A stretch of 64,000 nucleotides of DNA from NCBI GenBank assembly GCA_004332335.1, contig SISS01000008.1:62001-126000 (forward strand), read 5' to 3'. This stretch comes from Methanoregulaceae archaeon UXB-2016 (GTDB lineage: Archaea; Halobacteriota; Methanomicrobia; Methanomicrobiales; Methanospirillaceae). A program made the translations under genes and the position numbers. Below, one piece after another: positions 26,350 to 34,710 of the stretch. The notes beneath the pieces are model-generated. The model had not been told where the DNA came from. It was given only the letters and a program-made list of their open reading frames with translations, and did no database searches. The first letter of the stretch is position 1. The number at the start of each line of letters is the position of its first letter.

Positions 26350-26790
26350 TCACCGCCGTTCCGGGTTCACCTTGCGCGTGTCCACAGCGGCGAGAAAGTC
26401 CGTGGCCGGCCCGACGAATGCGTCCGGTTGCGTCCTTGCGAAGAGATGATCTCCGTCAACAAGGATCAGTTTCGCGCCGCAAATGCCGCCTGCATGTTCC
26501 CGGGATAGTATCACCGGAACAAACGGATCCCTCGTTTCGTTCACAATCAGGGTCGGAGTCGTGATACGTCCGATAACCGTCCGGCCGTCAAACTGCGCCA
26601 CCGCCTCGTCCATCATCAGCGTAAAGACGGACGCCACCCTCCGCTTGAGCGCCGTGACGAGCCGGCTCATCCGCCGCCGGCCCGAGCGCCCCGTATACGC
26701 GGGGATGAACCGTGCCCCTACAAAGATGAGACTTGCTGCCGCAAGGAGTCCCCCGTGTACGCACAGACCATGCCGACAGGAATACCCCGG
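26350..26790 (-). pseudogene. C-terminal fragment of an alpha/beta hydrolase
   Basis: The last 130 residues are convincing: LIFVGARFIPAYTGRSGRRR, TVIGRITTPTLIVNETRDPFVPV (acid Asp strand) and LILVDGDHLFARTQPDAF (catalytic His). Upstream, where the oxyanion hole and nucleophile elbow should be, the sequence is out of register (a possible GGLLAAASL remains). No start codon gives a full domain. I read it as a 5'-truncated or frameshifted hydrolase. Confidence 0.5.
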
Positions 26791-26875
26791 GCCGTCCTCA
26801 CCGGGGCGTTCCGCGGCGTGTGGTCCCCACCACACCCTGGGCGACCCCGCCGGCTCGAGGGATGCGACACCGCCT

Positions 26876-27120
26876 TTACGAGCCCTTCCGGAGCAGCCGC
26901 ATGACCAGGTACACGCCGCCGGCGATCACCACGAGGTAGAAGGCCCCGTTGACGGGCGGCACGTACTGGTCGGCCACCCAGTACCGGACCGCCTCCTGCA
27001 CGGCGAGATAGAGCTGCATTGTCGCGAAGAGGACGAGGAGCAGGACGATCCCCGCCAGGCCCGTGACCACGAACGCGGAGAGGGACTCCCCGGCGTCCCG
27101 CCGGGAACGGCATCAGTCAT
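26876..27120 (-). CDS. Small two-helix membrane protein, possibly frameshifted at its N-terminus
   Basis: The C-terminal 64 residues from GTG 27070 hold two membrane spans, VTGLAGIVLLLVLFATMQLYLAV and FYLVVIAGGVYLVMRLL. An ATG at 27120 overlaps the stop of the upstream surface-protein gene (ATGA) and reads MTDAVPGG. One base would have to be dropped near 27095-27100 to join it to DAGESLSAFVVTGLAG. Coupling to the PGF-CTERM gene suggests a joint function. No known family recognised. Confidence 0.5.
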
Positions 27121-28054
27121 GGTGCCGCCTCCGCCCGAGGAGGACGAGCGCGAGCCCGAGGAGGGCGGCCGGCCCGCCGAAGCCCGGGGTCCGGGTCGGG
27201 GTCAGGACCGGCATCATCACCCCGGTCTCCCGGGCCGTGACGAACTCCCCCGTATCGATCCGCCGGACCGCGAACTCTTTGCCCCCGGTCGCAGTCGTGT
27301 TCGGGGCGAGGTTCACAGACCGCGAGCCCCGCTCGACGATCACGTCGCCGCTCCAGAGCACGGCCTCGACCTCGTAATTGTGCTGGTCCGGGACCGAGAG
27401 GGTGACGTTCCGGGTCACGGTCGCCCCCGGACGGATGGAGCCCACCGTCGTCCACTGCCGGTCGGCGAGGAGCCGGGCATCGGCCTCCCGTGCCTTGATC
27501 TCGACGACGAGGTCCAGGTTCGGCCCGTCCCCCTGGTTCGTCAGCTGGACCTCGGCCTCGATCCGTGCCCGGCCGTGCTCGACCCCCCGGACCAGGAAGT
27601 CCATGTCCGTGATGGTGATCGGAGTTCGGGCGTCGTCCGGCGGCAGCCGCTCGAAGGAGCGGACCGTCACCTCGCCGCCGGCCTGCTGCACGCCCACACC
27701 GGTCAGGCTCGCACGGACCCGGTACGAGCCCCGGCGGGGCAGGGTCAGCTCGTAGGACACCACGACCGTGCTCCCCGGGCGGACCGGGTCGAACTTCCGC
27801 GTCCCCTCGTGGACGCGAAGGCCGGTCTCGTCGTCGAGCACCTCGACCCGGAGCATCCCGGCTCCGACCCCGGGGCCCGACCAGTGCTGGATCGTCGTGC
27901 TCACGTTGAGGACCACCGCTCCGGCCGTCACGTTCACGGGCTCGACCGTGATCCCGGTCACGCCGGCCGTCCCCTCGCGGAGGCACCCCGCCGTGGCGAC
28001 CACGAGGACGGCGACGATCAGAAGGAGAGGCCAGTGCGAGCTCACCATCGTCAT
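27113..28054 (-). CDS. Surface lipoprotein with PGF-CTERM sorting signal
   Basis: 313 residues from ATG 28054 (ATG 28048 also possible). The N-terminus SSHWPLLLIVAVLVVATAGCL is a lipoprotein signal. The middle has two beta-sandwich-like repeats rich in V/T (VNVTAGAVVLNVSTTIQHW, RARIEAEVQLTNQGDGPNLDLVVEI), similar to archaeal DUF surface proteins. The C-terminus PTRTPGFGGPAALLGLALVLLGRRRHHD is a PGF-CTERM tripartite signal: PGF, a hydrophobic span and an Arg cluster, the substrate mark of archaeosortase A. Having both an N-terminal lipobox and a C-terminal sorting signal is noteworthy. Probably cell-surface; function unknown. Confidence 0.8.
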   Translation of the reverse strand: MTMVSSHWPLLLIVAVLVVATAGCLREGTAGVTGITVEPVNVTAGAVVLNVSTTIQHWSGPGVGAGMLRVEVLDDETGLRVHEGTRKFDPVRPGSTVVVSYELTLPRRGSYRVRASLTGVGVQQAGGEVTVRSFERLPPDDARTPITITDMDFLVRGVEHGRARIEAEVQLTNQGDGPNLDLVVEIKAREADARLLADRQWTTVGSIRPGATVTRNVTLSVPDQHNYEVEAVLWSGDVIVERGSRSVNLAPNTTATGGKEFAVRRIDTGEFVTARETGVMMPVLTPTRTPGFGGPAALLGLALVLLGRRRHHD

Positions 28055-28265
28055 CGTCGAGGTAGTCTCCCTGGGCACCCGATAAGTCTTTCCTTCTGCC
28101 CCGCCGGAGGGTGATCGCGGCCATCATGCGGGACCCGGACGAGTGCCCCCGCCCGAGGGACGGCCAGATGGGCCGGCATCGGCTCGGAGGGCGGGCCCGT
28201 CGCCGGCGGGACGGACCGGAAGCGTTATTGACCCGCAGGAGGTTACATCCGGCTGGTGAATCAGG

Positions 28266-28556
28266 ATGGCAGAGACTGAAACCGGCATGATCGTCGACCA
28301 CCCGCTCGCGGCCCGGGCCCAGTGCGAACGCGACGGGCTCCTGGCGCTCGCCGGCGACCTCGAGCGGATCGAGTACATCGCGGACTCGTTCCTTCTGATG
28401 AAGAAGAGCGATCCGAACTACGTCCCCGACTTCAGAAACCCGGAGCTGAGCGAGATGGGGGACGACATCGCCAGGATCGCCGACCATATCCAGGCGAGGA
28501 TCGAGGGGCTGAAACAACTCGACCGGGAGCTGAGGGAGACGGTCGGGCTCTGCTAA
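28266..28556 (+). CDS. Conserved hypothetical protein (96 aa)
   Basis: A hydrophilic, mostly helical 96-residue protein (MAETETGMIVDHPLAARAQCER ... IARIADHIQARIEGLKQLDRELRETVGLC). The second half is an amphipathic helix with heptad-like spacing. A weak TATA (GTTATTGAC) and AGGAGG lie upstream. Codon use is like the neighbours, and a T-rich stretch follows the stop. I do not recognise a family and assign no function. Confidence 0.7.
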   Translation: MAETETGMIVDHPLAARAQCERDGLLALAGDLERIEYIADSFLLMKKSDPNYVPDFRNPELSEMGDDIARIADHIQARIEGLKQLDRELRETVGLC

Positions 28557-28677
28557 CCCGGAGAACACCCCCTTTTCCTTTCACCCGGTCGTCGAGCCGC
28601 AGTGCCGGCCCTGCCGGCGGGGGCACGCCTCCGCCCGAAAACGAGATGTCCCCGGAGCGCCATCACCCCGCGAGACC

Positions 28678-29115
28678 GTGGCGACCCTCTACACGATCGG
28701 CGCCGGGAGGAAGAGCGCCGAGACCTTCTTCGAGACCCTGCGGGCCCACGGCGGGGCCCGCGTCCTCGACGTCCGGCGCCGGAACCGTTCGCAGCTCGCC
28801 GGCTTCGCGAAGGGCACGGACCTCCCGTACCTGATCCGCTCGACCGCCGGCATCGGGTATCACCACTGGGTCGAGGCCGCCCCCGGCGAGGAGCTCCTCT
28901 GCGCCTGGCAGGCCGGCGACCTCGGGTGGGACGCGTACGAACGCCGGTACCTCGCCGGCCTCAAGGTCGAGCGGGCCGTCGACGGGGTCGTGCCGGCCGA
29001 ACTCGTCTCGGCCTGCCTCCTCTGTGCCGAGCCGACCCCGGACCGGTGCCACCGCCGGCTCCTGGCCGAGCACCTCGCGACCCGGTTCCCCGAGCTCGAG
29101 GTCGTCCACCTCTGA
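28678..29115 (+). CDS. DUF488 family protein
   Basis: 145 residues from GTG 28678. The start ATLYTIGAGRKSAETFFETL and the segments VLDVRRRNRSQLAGFAKGTDLPYLI and LLCAEPTPDRCHRRLLAEHL (conserved CxE...CHR) are the DUF488 signature. The conserved Cys-x-Glu and Cys-His-Arg cluster suggests a catalytic or metal role, but the family function is not established. It is convergent with the acyltransferase gene. Confidence 0.85.
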   Translation: MATLYTIGAGRKSAETFFETLRAHGGARVLDVRRRNRSQLAGFAKGTDLPYLIRSTAGIGYHHWVEAAPGEELLCAWQAGDLGWDAYERRYLAGLKVERAVDGVVPAELVSACLLCAEPTPDRCHRRLLAEHLATRFPELEVVHL

Positions 29116-29133
29116 CGGCCCGGCACGAACCGT

Positions 29134-30201
29134 TCATCCGCCCCTTCCGCCGCGATATCCGATCGCCCGAGCACCGCCGGGGAGGAGGGCGACGACCCCG
29201 ACAATCAGGACGGAGAGCGCAAGGGTCACGAGCACGACGAGAGGGAGGTAGAGGGGCGAGGCCGGCGCGACGCCGACCCCGGCGAGCAGACCGATCAGGA
29301 GGTCGATGATCCCGGCGTGGACCAGGTAGATCCCGTACGACGCCGCTCCGAGTGCAGCGAGGGGGGCGAAGAGACGGGGGCGCCGGGCGAAGAGCGGGGC
29401 CCTCGCGGCCCGGTAGAGCAGGGCCGCTCCGACGAGGTAGGCCGCCGGCTCGAGGAAGAACGAGAGGAGGGCGAGGGCGAGCAGGACCGGCGACGGCGCC
29501 TGGAAGGCCGCGTATCGGGCTCCGCCGAGAAGGAGCGCGGCAAGGACGACCGGGGTGGCCCGCAGCGGCGTGAGCCGTGCGAGGAGGCGGTTGAAGTCCA
29601 CCGGCCGGGCTGCGGCCGCCATCCCCGCGACATAGAAGGGGAGGTACCCGGCAAACGAGAGCCCCTGGAGAAGGATCGCGTTCTGCGCCCACCCGATCGG
29701 GGCGAGGAAGAGAAGGGCCTTGCCCAGGAAGTATGCCGAGGCGAGGAGCGAGAGCAGGGCCAGCCGTGGAAGAAGGGCTCCGGAGGCGAGCCGCCGCACC
29801 CGGGGCGCGAGCACGGGGTAGAGGAGGGCGAGCTCGACCATGAGCGGCACGAACCAGAGGTGGAAGTAGGCCGTGCCGGTCAGGAGCCGGACGAGCGCCT
29901 CGGCCGGGTTCGGCGCCGGCCCGGTTGCGAGGTAGAGGAGGGAGAAGAGCAGGTACGGCGGCAGCAGGAGCCCGAGCCGGTGGGCGACGAAGGGACCGGC
30001 AGCGACCGGGGGCGGGTGCCGGGTCATCAGCACGAAGCCCGAGACGGCGACGAAAAGCGGGACGGCGACGTGCGCCGCGACGTCAAGCACGAGGTACGGC
30101 GTCAGCAGGGGACCGGCTGCACCCGACAGCACGGCCGGGTCGACCGCGTGGATGACCAGGACGGCCAGGATCGCCACGCCCCGGAGGTACTCGAACTCCA
30201 C
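29134..30201 (-). CDS. Acyltransferase family 3 membrane protein
   Basis: 355 residues from GTG 30201, chosen because VEFEYLRGVAILAVLVIHAVDP matches the family start. The Arg of YLRG and the His of IHA are the conserved catalytic-region residues of acyltransferase 3 (OafA/NodX-like) enzymes. About ten membrane spans follow, with YFHLWFVPLMVELALLYPVLAP and ASYGIYLVHAGIIDLL as further family motifs. It probably O-acylates surface glycans or lipids. A longer frame upstream adds unconvincing sequence. Confidence 0.85.
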   Translation of the reverse strand: MEFEYLRGVAILAVLVIHAVDPAVLSGAAGPLLTPYLVLDVAAHVAVPLFVAVSGFVLMTRHPPPVAAGPFVAHRLGLLLPPYLLFSLLYLATGPAPNPAEALVRLLTGTAYFHLWFVPLMVELALLYPVLAPRVRRLASGALLPRLALLSLLASAYFLGKALLFLAPIGWAQNAILLQGLSFAGYLPFYVAGMAAAARPVDFNRLLARLTPLRATPVVLAALLLGGARYAAFQAPSPVLLALALLSFFLEPAAYLVGAALLYRAARAPLFARRPRLFAPLAALGAASYGIYLVHAGIIDLLIGLLAGVGVAPASPLYLPLVVLVTLALSVLIVGVVALLPGGARAIGYRGGRGG

Positions 30202-30416
30202 GAGCAGACCGCGACGCCCCGGCACAGGAAAGGATGTGGTCGGACACGGAAAAAAACCATGCCCCCTCGGGGCCGGACAGAACAGGGCCGAGCCAGGATT
30301 CATGCGCACCATTCCGTACCCGCCGGCACTTTCGCTCCGGAGATGAAGGTTATTACTCCGGCTCGTGCAACCAGAATCCATGGGACCGGGGGATCTCTCG
30401 GCCCCGGAGTGACTCC

Positions 30417-30899
30417 ATGATCCGGTATAACTCGGTCGTCCTCTTCAGCGACGACGTTCCCCGCCTGCGTGACTTCTACCGCGACCTCTTCGACCTCGAG
30501 ATCGCGCTCGACCTCGGCGGGCTCGTATCCTTCTCGTGCGGCATCTCTATCTGGGAGGCCGCCGACGTCCGTACGATGGTCTACGGCGGTCACGACCTCT
30601 CGCCGCCGGCCGAACGGCCACGGCAGGAGTGCTACTTCGAGACCGACGCGATCGAGGCCTTCCTCGAGGCGATCGAGGGCCGGGTCACGTTCGTTCACCC
30701 GCTCCAGACCGCGCCCTGGCAGCAGCAGACGGTCCGGTTTCTCGACCCCGACGGCAACCTGATCGAGGTCGGGGAGGGGATGGACACGGTCGCCCGCCGG
30801 CTCGCGGGCGAGGGGCTCGGCCCCGACGAGGTCGCAGGACGGACCCTGATGCCGATCGAGTTCGTGAACGCGGCCCTCGGGAGGTCCGACAATGCCTGA
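30417..30899 (+). CDS. VOC-fold protein
   Basis: 160 residues. MIRYNSVVLFSDDVPRLRDFYRDLFDLEIAL is the first beta-alpha-beta unit. QTVRFLDPDGNLIEVGEGM is the closing unit with the DPDGN turn and metal Glu. The first metal-ligand His is replaced (NSVVLF), so metal binding may be incomplete. It overlaps the following zinc-ribbon gene by eight bases, so the two form an operon. Substrate unknown. Confidence 0.82.
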   Translation: MIRYNSVVLFSDDVPRLRDFYRDLFDLEIALDLGGLVSFSCGISIWEAADVRTMVYGGHDLSPPAERPRQECYFETDAIEAFLEAIEGRVTFVHPLQTAPWQQQTVRFLDPDGNLIEVGEGMDTVARRLAGEGLGPDEVAGRTLMPIEFVNAALGRSDNA

Positions 30900-31413
30900 G
30901 TCGGTCTCGACCTGCCAGAGCTGCGGCATGCCGCTCGCCGCATCCGGAGACCGGGGCACAGAGGCCGACGGAGGCCCGAGCCCGTACTACTGCCGGCACT
31001 GCTACCGGGACGGGGCCTTCACCGAGCCCGGGGCCACGATCGAGGCGATGGCCGAACGGGGCGGGGCGATGATGTCGGGGATGTTCGCGATCCCGCCCGA
31101 CAGGGCGCGGGGCTTCACGCTCCAGCAGCTCCGCCCCCTGCTCCGCTGGAGCGGCCGGCTGATCCCGGGGTGCGGGAGCTGCGGCATGCCCATTGTCGAC
31201 CTCACCGAGGCCGGAACCGAGGCCGACGGAGGCCCGAGCCCGTACTACTGCATCCACTGCTTCCGGGACGGGGCGTTCGTCGACCCGGATCTCACGCGCG
31301 AGAGGATGATCGAGCAGTACGCGCCTCTGCTCGCTCGCGAGCTCGGGATGCCGCTCGACCGGGCGAAGGCGATGGTGAGGGCCTTTACCGCGACCCTGCC
31401 CCGCTGGGCGTAA
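30892..31413 (+). CDS. Duplicated zinc-ribbon protein
   Basis: 173 residues with two copies of a zinc-ribbon module: CQSCGMPLAASGDRGTEADGGPSPYYCRHCYRDGAF and CGSCGMPIVDLTEAGTEADGGPSPYYCIHCFRDGAFVDP. Each has CxxCGMP ... YYCxHC ligands. The copies are nearly identical over 20 residues, indicating an internal duplication. A helical linker follows each copy. This is the putative zinc-ribbon domain often found alone (about 80 aa). Co-transcribed with the VOC protein. Function unknown. Confidence 0.8.
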   Translation: MPESVSTCQSCGMPLAASGDRGTEADGGPSPYYCRHCYRDGAFTEPGATIEAMAERGGAMMSGMFAIPPDRARGFTLQQLRPLLRWSGRLIPGCGSCGMPIVDLTEAGTEADGGPSPYYCIHCFRDGAFVDPDLTRERMIEQYAPLLARELGMPLDRAKAMVRAFTATLPRWA

Positions 31414-31497
31414 GGAGGCGGAACCTCTCGTCGCTGGTGACGGTCCGGAAAAGGCCCTCAGCGGGCGAAATAAAAGAGAAAGGGGAAGGAGTGGCGC

Positions 31498-32439
31498 TCA
31501 GGCGGCGCGGGTCGACCCGTCCGAGAGGGTCTGGGTGCCCTTCGCGTTTCCGCCGAACTGGTTCGAGCCGAGGCTGATGCCCTGGCTCTGGATTGCCCAG
31601 AGGGCGTAGTCGCCGCTCTTCGAGACCGTGTTGCCGCTGAGCGAGCACCGGTCGGAGTCGAAGAGGACCATGCCCGACTGCGTGTGGGTCGTCACTTTGT
31701 TGTTCGAGATCGTGTTCGCGGACGAGTAATCCAGGAAGATCCCGTGGTTCTCGTTATCGGTCACGGTGTTCCCGGTCAGGGTGTTCCCGGTCGTGAAGTC
31801 CACGTAGAGCCCCATCCGGCCGTTGCCGGTCACGGTGTTGCCGACGATCCGATTGCGTGTCGAGTCATAGACGATGCCACTCGCGGTGCGCCCGGTCGAG
31901 GCGAGCCAGACTCCCATCTCCTTGTTGTCGGAGATCGTGCAGGACTCGACCACGTTTCCCGAGCACTTGGACCAGATATAGAAACCCTGCGAGTTCCCGC
32001 TCACAGTGCACCCGGTGATGACGTTGTTGTTAGATTCGCGAAGGCTGATCCCCGCCCTCACGTTGCTCGTGGATGTTACGGACTCAATCCGTCCGCCATT
32101 CACCCCTCTGAAATAAATGCCGTCATACCAGTCCTGAAGGCGGACGTTCTTCACAGTGACACCCGTGAGCGTCTTCCCGCCCTTCTGAACAAGGATGCCG
32201 AAGCTGCCGCCGGCGTCAGAGCCGCGGATCGTGTGACCGTTCCCGTCGATCGTGACGCCGGACGACTGGACCCAGATCGCGGGAGACTTACCGCCCGTGA
32301 TGTCCTTCGCGAGGACATAGGTGCCAGGCGATGAAATTACAGTCGGGCCGGTGATAGTCGTCGCGCCGAGTACCGCAGGGATGGCCGCGATAAGGACCAG
32401 CGCGATGAGACCGGACCTCAAAATCAGGCTGTGCTTCAT
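31498..32439 (-). CDS. Secreted right-handed beta-helix (NosD/PbH1 repeat) protein
   Basis: 313 residues. The signal peptide MKHSLILRSGLIALVLIAAIPAVLGA precedes TTITGPTVISSPGTYVLAKDI, a start common to methanogen NosD-like proteins. About nine parallel beta-helix coils follow, with the N-x-x-x-G-N-T-V pattern (GNTVTGNGRMGLYVD, GNTLTGNTVTDNENHGIFLD, ANTISNNKVTTHTQSGMVLFD). No C-terminal anchor. Likely extracellular, binding or acting on carbohydrate, or structural. Confidence 0.85.
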   Translation of the reverse strand: MKHSLILRSGLIALVLIAAIPAVLGATTITGPTVISSPGTYVLAKDITGGKSPAIWVQSSGVTIDGNGHTIRGSDAGGSFGILVQKGGKTLTGVTVKNVRLQDWYDGIYFRGVNGGRIESVTSTSNVRAGISLRESNNNVITGCTVSGNSQGFYIWSKCSGNVVESCTISDNKEMGVWLASTGRTASGIVYDSTRNRIVGNTVTGNGRMGLYVDFTTGNTLTGNTVTDNENHGIFLDYSSANTISNNKVTTHTQSGMVLFDSDRCSLSGNTVSKSGDYALWAIQSQGISLGSNQFGGNAKGTQTLSDGSTRAA

Positions 32440-32463
32440 GCGATCCTTTCGGTTGAGAATACC

Positions 32464-32474
32464 CCTATAAACCC
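32464..32474 (-). promoter_or_regulatory. Putative TATA box of the beta-helix gene
   Basis: TTTATAGGG on the minus strand, about 30 bases before the ATG, in an AT-rich leader. The further 250 bases up to the next gene are AT-rich at first (a TATATACTTTC element near 32535) and hold no gene that I can support. Confidence 0.45.
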
Positions 32475-32725
32475 TTTCCTTTCCAAAAGAGGGAAGAATT
32501 GCGATCGTTCTAATTCCGCATTCTCAACAAAGCATATATACTTTCTTGTGATTGTGACGATGTTCGTAATGTGCGCGCGCACGTTTGTACGCAAATCGTA
32601 TAGTCGGAGAAGGACGTGCCGCACCACGGACGCGCCCGGATGGAGAGAAGAAGCAGGCGTGAAGGACTCGGTCGACGAGCGCGTGCCGCCTGTATCCCTG
32701 AGGAGACAGAGAATCAGTCCGGGAG

Positions 32726-32947
32726 TTAGCAGCCCTCAAGCCGGGCCCGGACCCAATCCCAGCCCCGGAGGAGATCGAATGAATAATAGGATGTCTCGCC
32801 GTCCTCCTCGAGGACAAACCCGAGAGGCTCGACCGCGCCGAAGCCTGCCATGCCGACGACCGTGTACCGGACCCGGACGACGGGCGTCAGCACGCGGCCG
32901 CCGGCCTCGACCGAGGCGCCGAATCGGACCGCGTCCTTCGCGATCAC
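32726..32947 (-). CDS. Small conserved protein, third gene of the GerW operon
   Basis: 73 residues from GTG 32947, which overlaps the stop of the DUF2953 gene (GTGA). The sequence VLTPVVRVRYTVVGMAGFGAVEPLGFVLEEDG...YYSFDLLRGWDWVRARLEG is beta-rich and ends in an amphipathic helix. No family recognised. The overlap places it in an operon with DUF2953 and GerW, and it probably works with them. Confidence 0.65.
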   Translation of the reverse strand: MIAKDAVRFGASVEAGGRVLTPVVRVRYTVVGMAGFGAVEPLGFVLEEDGETSYYSFDLLRGWDWVRARLEGC

Positions 32948-33597
32948 GCTCGTGCCTCCCTCACGATGGCCCGGATCTCGGGCCGAAGAAAGAGCCGGAG
33001 CGCCGGGAGCATCACCCGGATGGGCGAGCGGACCCGGATCTCGCCGTCCGCGTCCCAACCGAAGACCGGGCCGTTGAAGACCGGGGTCGCGTTCAGGGCG
33101 AACCAAGGCTGGGCCGCGAGCACTCCCCGCAGAGCCATCAGCGCGCCGAAGGTCTCCCCGGTCGTCGCGGCGTCGCCGGTCCCGAAGACGAGGTCGAGTC
33201 GGAGTCGGATCCGGGTCTCGCGCAGGGTCGCGACGATCAGCCGCTGGAGGTCCGGCCAGGCCCGGAGCACGAGCCCGATCGTCTCGAGCACCCGCCCGAG
33301 GGTCTCGGTCGCTGGCTGGGACGGAACCTCATCCGGGGCCTCCGCAGGCGCTCCCGCCGTGGGCGCCGCTCGCTTCGGGAGGGGAAGCCGGAACCGCAGG
33401 CCGAGCAGGCGCAGCTCGAGCCGCTGGCACCCCCCCTCGAGCCGGAGGTGGAGGCCGACGAGGCCCCAGGCGAGCTCGGCCACGGTCTCGCAGGCGCCGG
33501 CCCGGACCGTCGCGACAAGCGGCACGAAGGTCAGGTAGAGCAGAATGAGAATGACCAGGACGACGACGATGATCGCGAGCGTCAGCAGGACCGGCAT
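32944..33597 (-). CDS. DUF2953 membrane-anchored protein
   Basis: 217 residues. One N-terminal membrane span (PVLLTLAIIVVVLVILILLYLTFVPLV) is followed by a polar domain with WGLVGLHLRLEGGCQRLELRLLG and, near the end, IRVRSPIRVMLPALRLFLRPEIR. This matches DUF2953, described in spore-forming bacteria and methanogens, and there too next to a gerW/ytfJ homologue. Function unknown; likely cytosolic-face or external membrane-associated. Confidence 0.78.
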   Translation of the reverse strand: MPVLLTLAIIVVVLVILILLYLTFVPLVATVRAGACETVAELAWGLVGLHLRLEGGCQRLELRLLGLRFRLPLPKRAAPTAGAPAEAPDEVPSQPATETLGRVLETIGLVLRAWPDLQRLIVATLRETRIRLRLDLVFGTGDAATTGETFGALMALRGVLAAQPWFALNATPVFNGPVFGWDADGEIRVRSPIRVMLPALRLFLRPEIRAIVREARA

Positions 33598-33631
33598 GTG
33601 TCGGAAAGAGGGAAATGGGGGTGATCGGAGA

Positions 33632-34081
33632 TCAGAGCTGACTCGAGGTCGAGGGGTCGCAGCCCTCGTCGGTCTCGGCGGCCGATGAGACGTCCCCCGT
33701 GCCCTTCTGGCACTTGAGAGCGTCGATCACCTGGGGCACGAGCGAGGACGAGAGCGTCCCGACGACCTCTGCCAGTTCAGACTTCTTCTTGAGCAGATGG
33801 ACCTGTACGCCGGTCGGCCCGCAGACCGTTCCGTCCAGCACCACGACCGCGATCGGCGTCACGCCGGCGGCGGCCCCGACACCCGACCCCTCGCCCCCGG
33901 CGCCGGCCTGGCCCTCGCCGGCCGTGCCCTTGCCCGAGCCTCCGCCGAACCCGAAGCCGTATCCGGAGATCGGGATCATCACGCGGTCGCCCATCGCGAT
34001 CGGCTCGCCGACCACGTTCTTCGTGGAGATCAGCCGCTCGAGTTCGGTGACGGCCAACCGTATTATCTCTTCTCCAGCCAT
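33632..34081 (-). CDS. GerW/YtfJ family protein
   Basis: 149 residues. The N-terminus LERLISTKNVVGEPIAMGDRVMIPISGYGFGFGGGSG is the family hallmark (VVGEP...IPVS...FGFG). A Gly/Ala-rich loop precedes AAGVTPIAVVVLDGTVCGPTGVQV. In Bacillus the homologue affects spore germination. Methanogens do not sporulate, so the role must differ. First gene of a three-gene operon with DUF2953 and a small protein. Confidence 0.85.
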   Translation of the reverse strand: MAGEEIIRLAVTELERLISTKNVVGEPIAMGDRVMIPISGYGFGFGGGSGKGTAGEGQAGAGGEGSGVGAAAGVTPIAVVVLDGTVCGPTGVQVHLLKKKSELAEVVGTLSSSLVPQVIDALKCQKGTGDVSSAAETDEGCDPSTSSQL

Positions 34082-34285
34082 GTATGGACCTCAAGCAGTA
34101 GAGGCCCTGCACGTATAAAAAGATTCGGTGTGGTTCTACTGGAGTTGAGATTCGGACGGCTGGGACCGACGCATCCCGATGCGACGACCGCTGTGGGCGG
34201 CTCCGCCTAGAGGCCGGCCGCACTCGGGGAGGGCGGACGATATGGTAAAAGTCGTTATGGTCTGCCACGCCCATTGCTGTTGAGT

Positions 34286-34555
34286 ATGGAGACGGACGAG
34301 AGCGAGACGGGAACGGACAGAACGCAGCGGTACTGCGCGGTCCACCGCCGCTGCGCAGAGGAGTGGGCACGCTGGTCCACGGACGGCACGACGCCGGCAT
34401 CGTTCGAGCCCGTGATCGAGCCCGAGTCCGGGCCCAGGGCCCGGGCGGCCGATCTCGTGCTTCGGTTCGGGCTCTACCGGTGCTTCGGCCAGAACCCGGG
34501 TGGGGCTCCCGATAGGGCCGAGCCGGACCAGATGGGTGGTCCCGACGCCCGGTAG
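34286..34555 (+). CDS. Small hypothetical protein
   Basis: About 89 residues from ATG 34286 (an in-frame TTG at 34274 is also possible). The sequence is polar, with a Cys/His-containing helix (TQRYCAVHRRCAEEWARW) and LRFGLYRCFGQNP. TATGGTAAAAG about 30 bases upstream could be its TATA box. There are no homologues I recognise. It may be real, but the C-terminal part is Pro/Gly-rich and unconvincing. Confidence 0.4.
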   Translation: METDESETGTDRTQRYCAVHRRCAEEWARWSTDGTTPASFEPVIEPESGPRARAADLVLRFGLYRCFGQNPGGAPDRAEPDQMGGPDAR

Positions 34556-34710
34556 AGGGGTTCGGGGGCTACCGGGCCGTGCGAGTGGGATCCACGGCTC
34601 AGTCCGATGTTCCGCCATCCGGAGCCCTGATCCACCTGTACGGCCGATCGTCGACGCGTGGCTCGAGATGCAGGCGAACGCATAAGAGATCGCGACGCCC
34701 ATGGGCTGCC

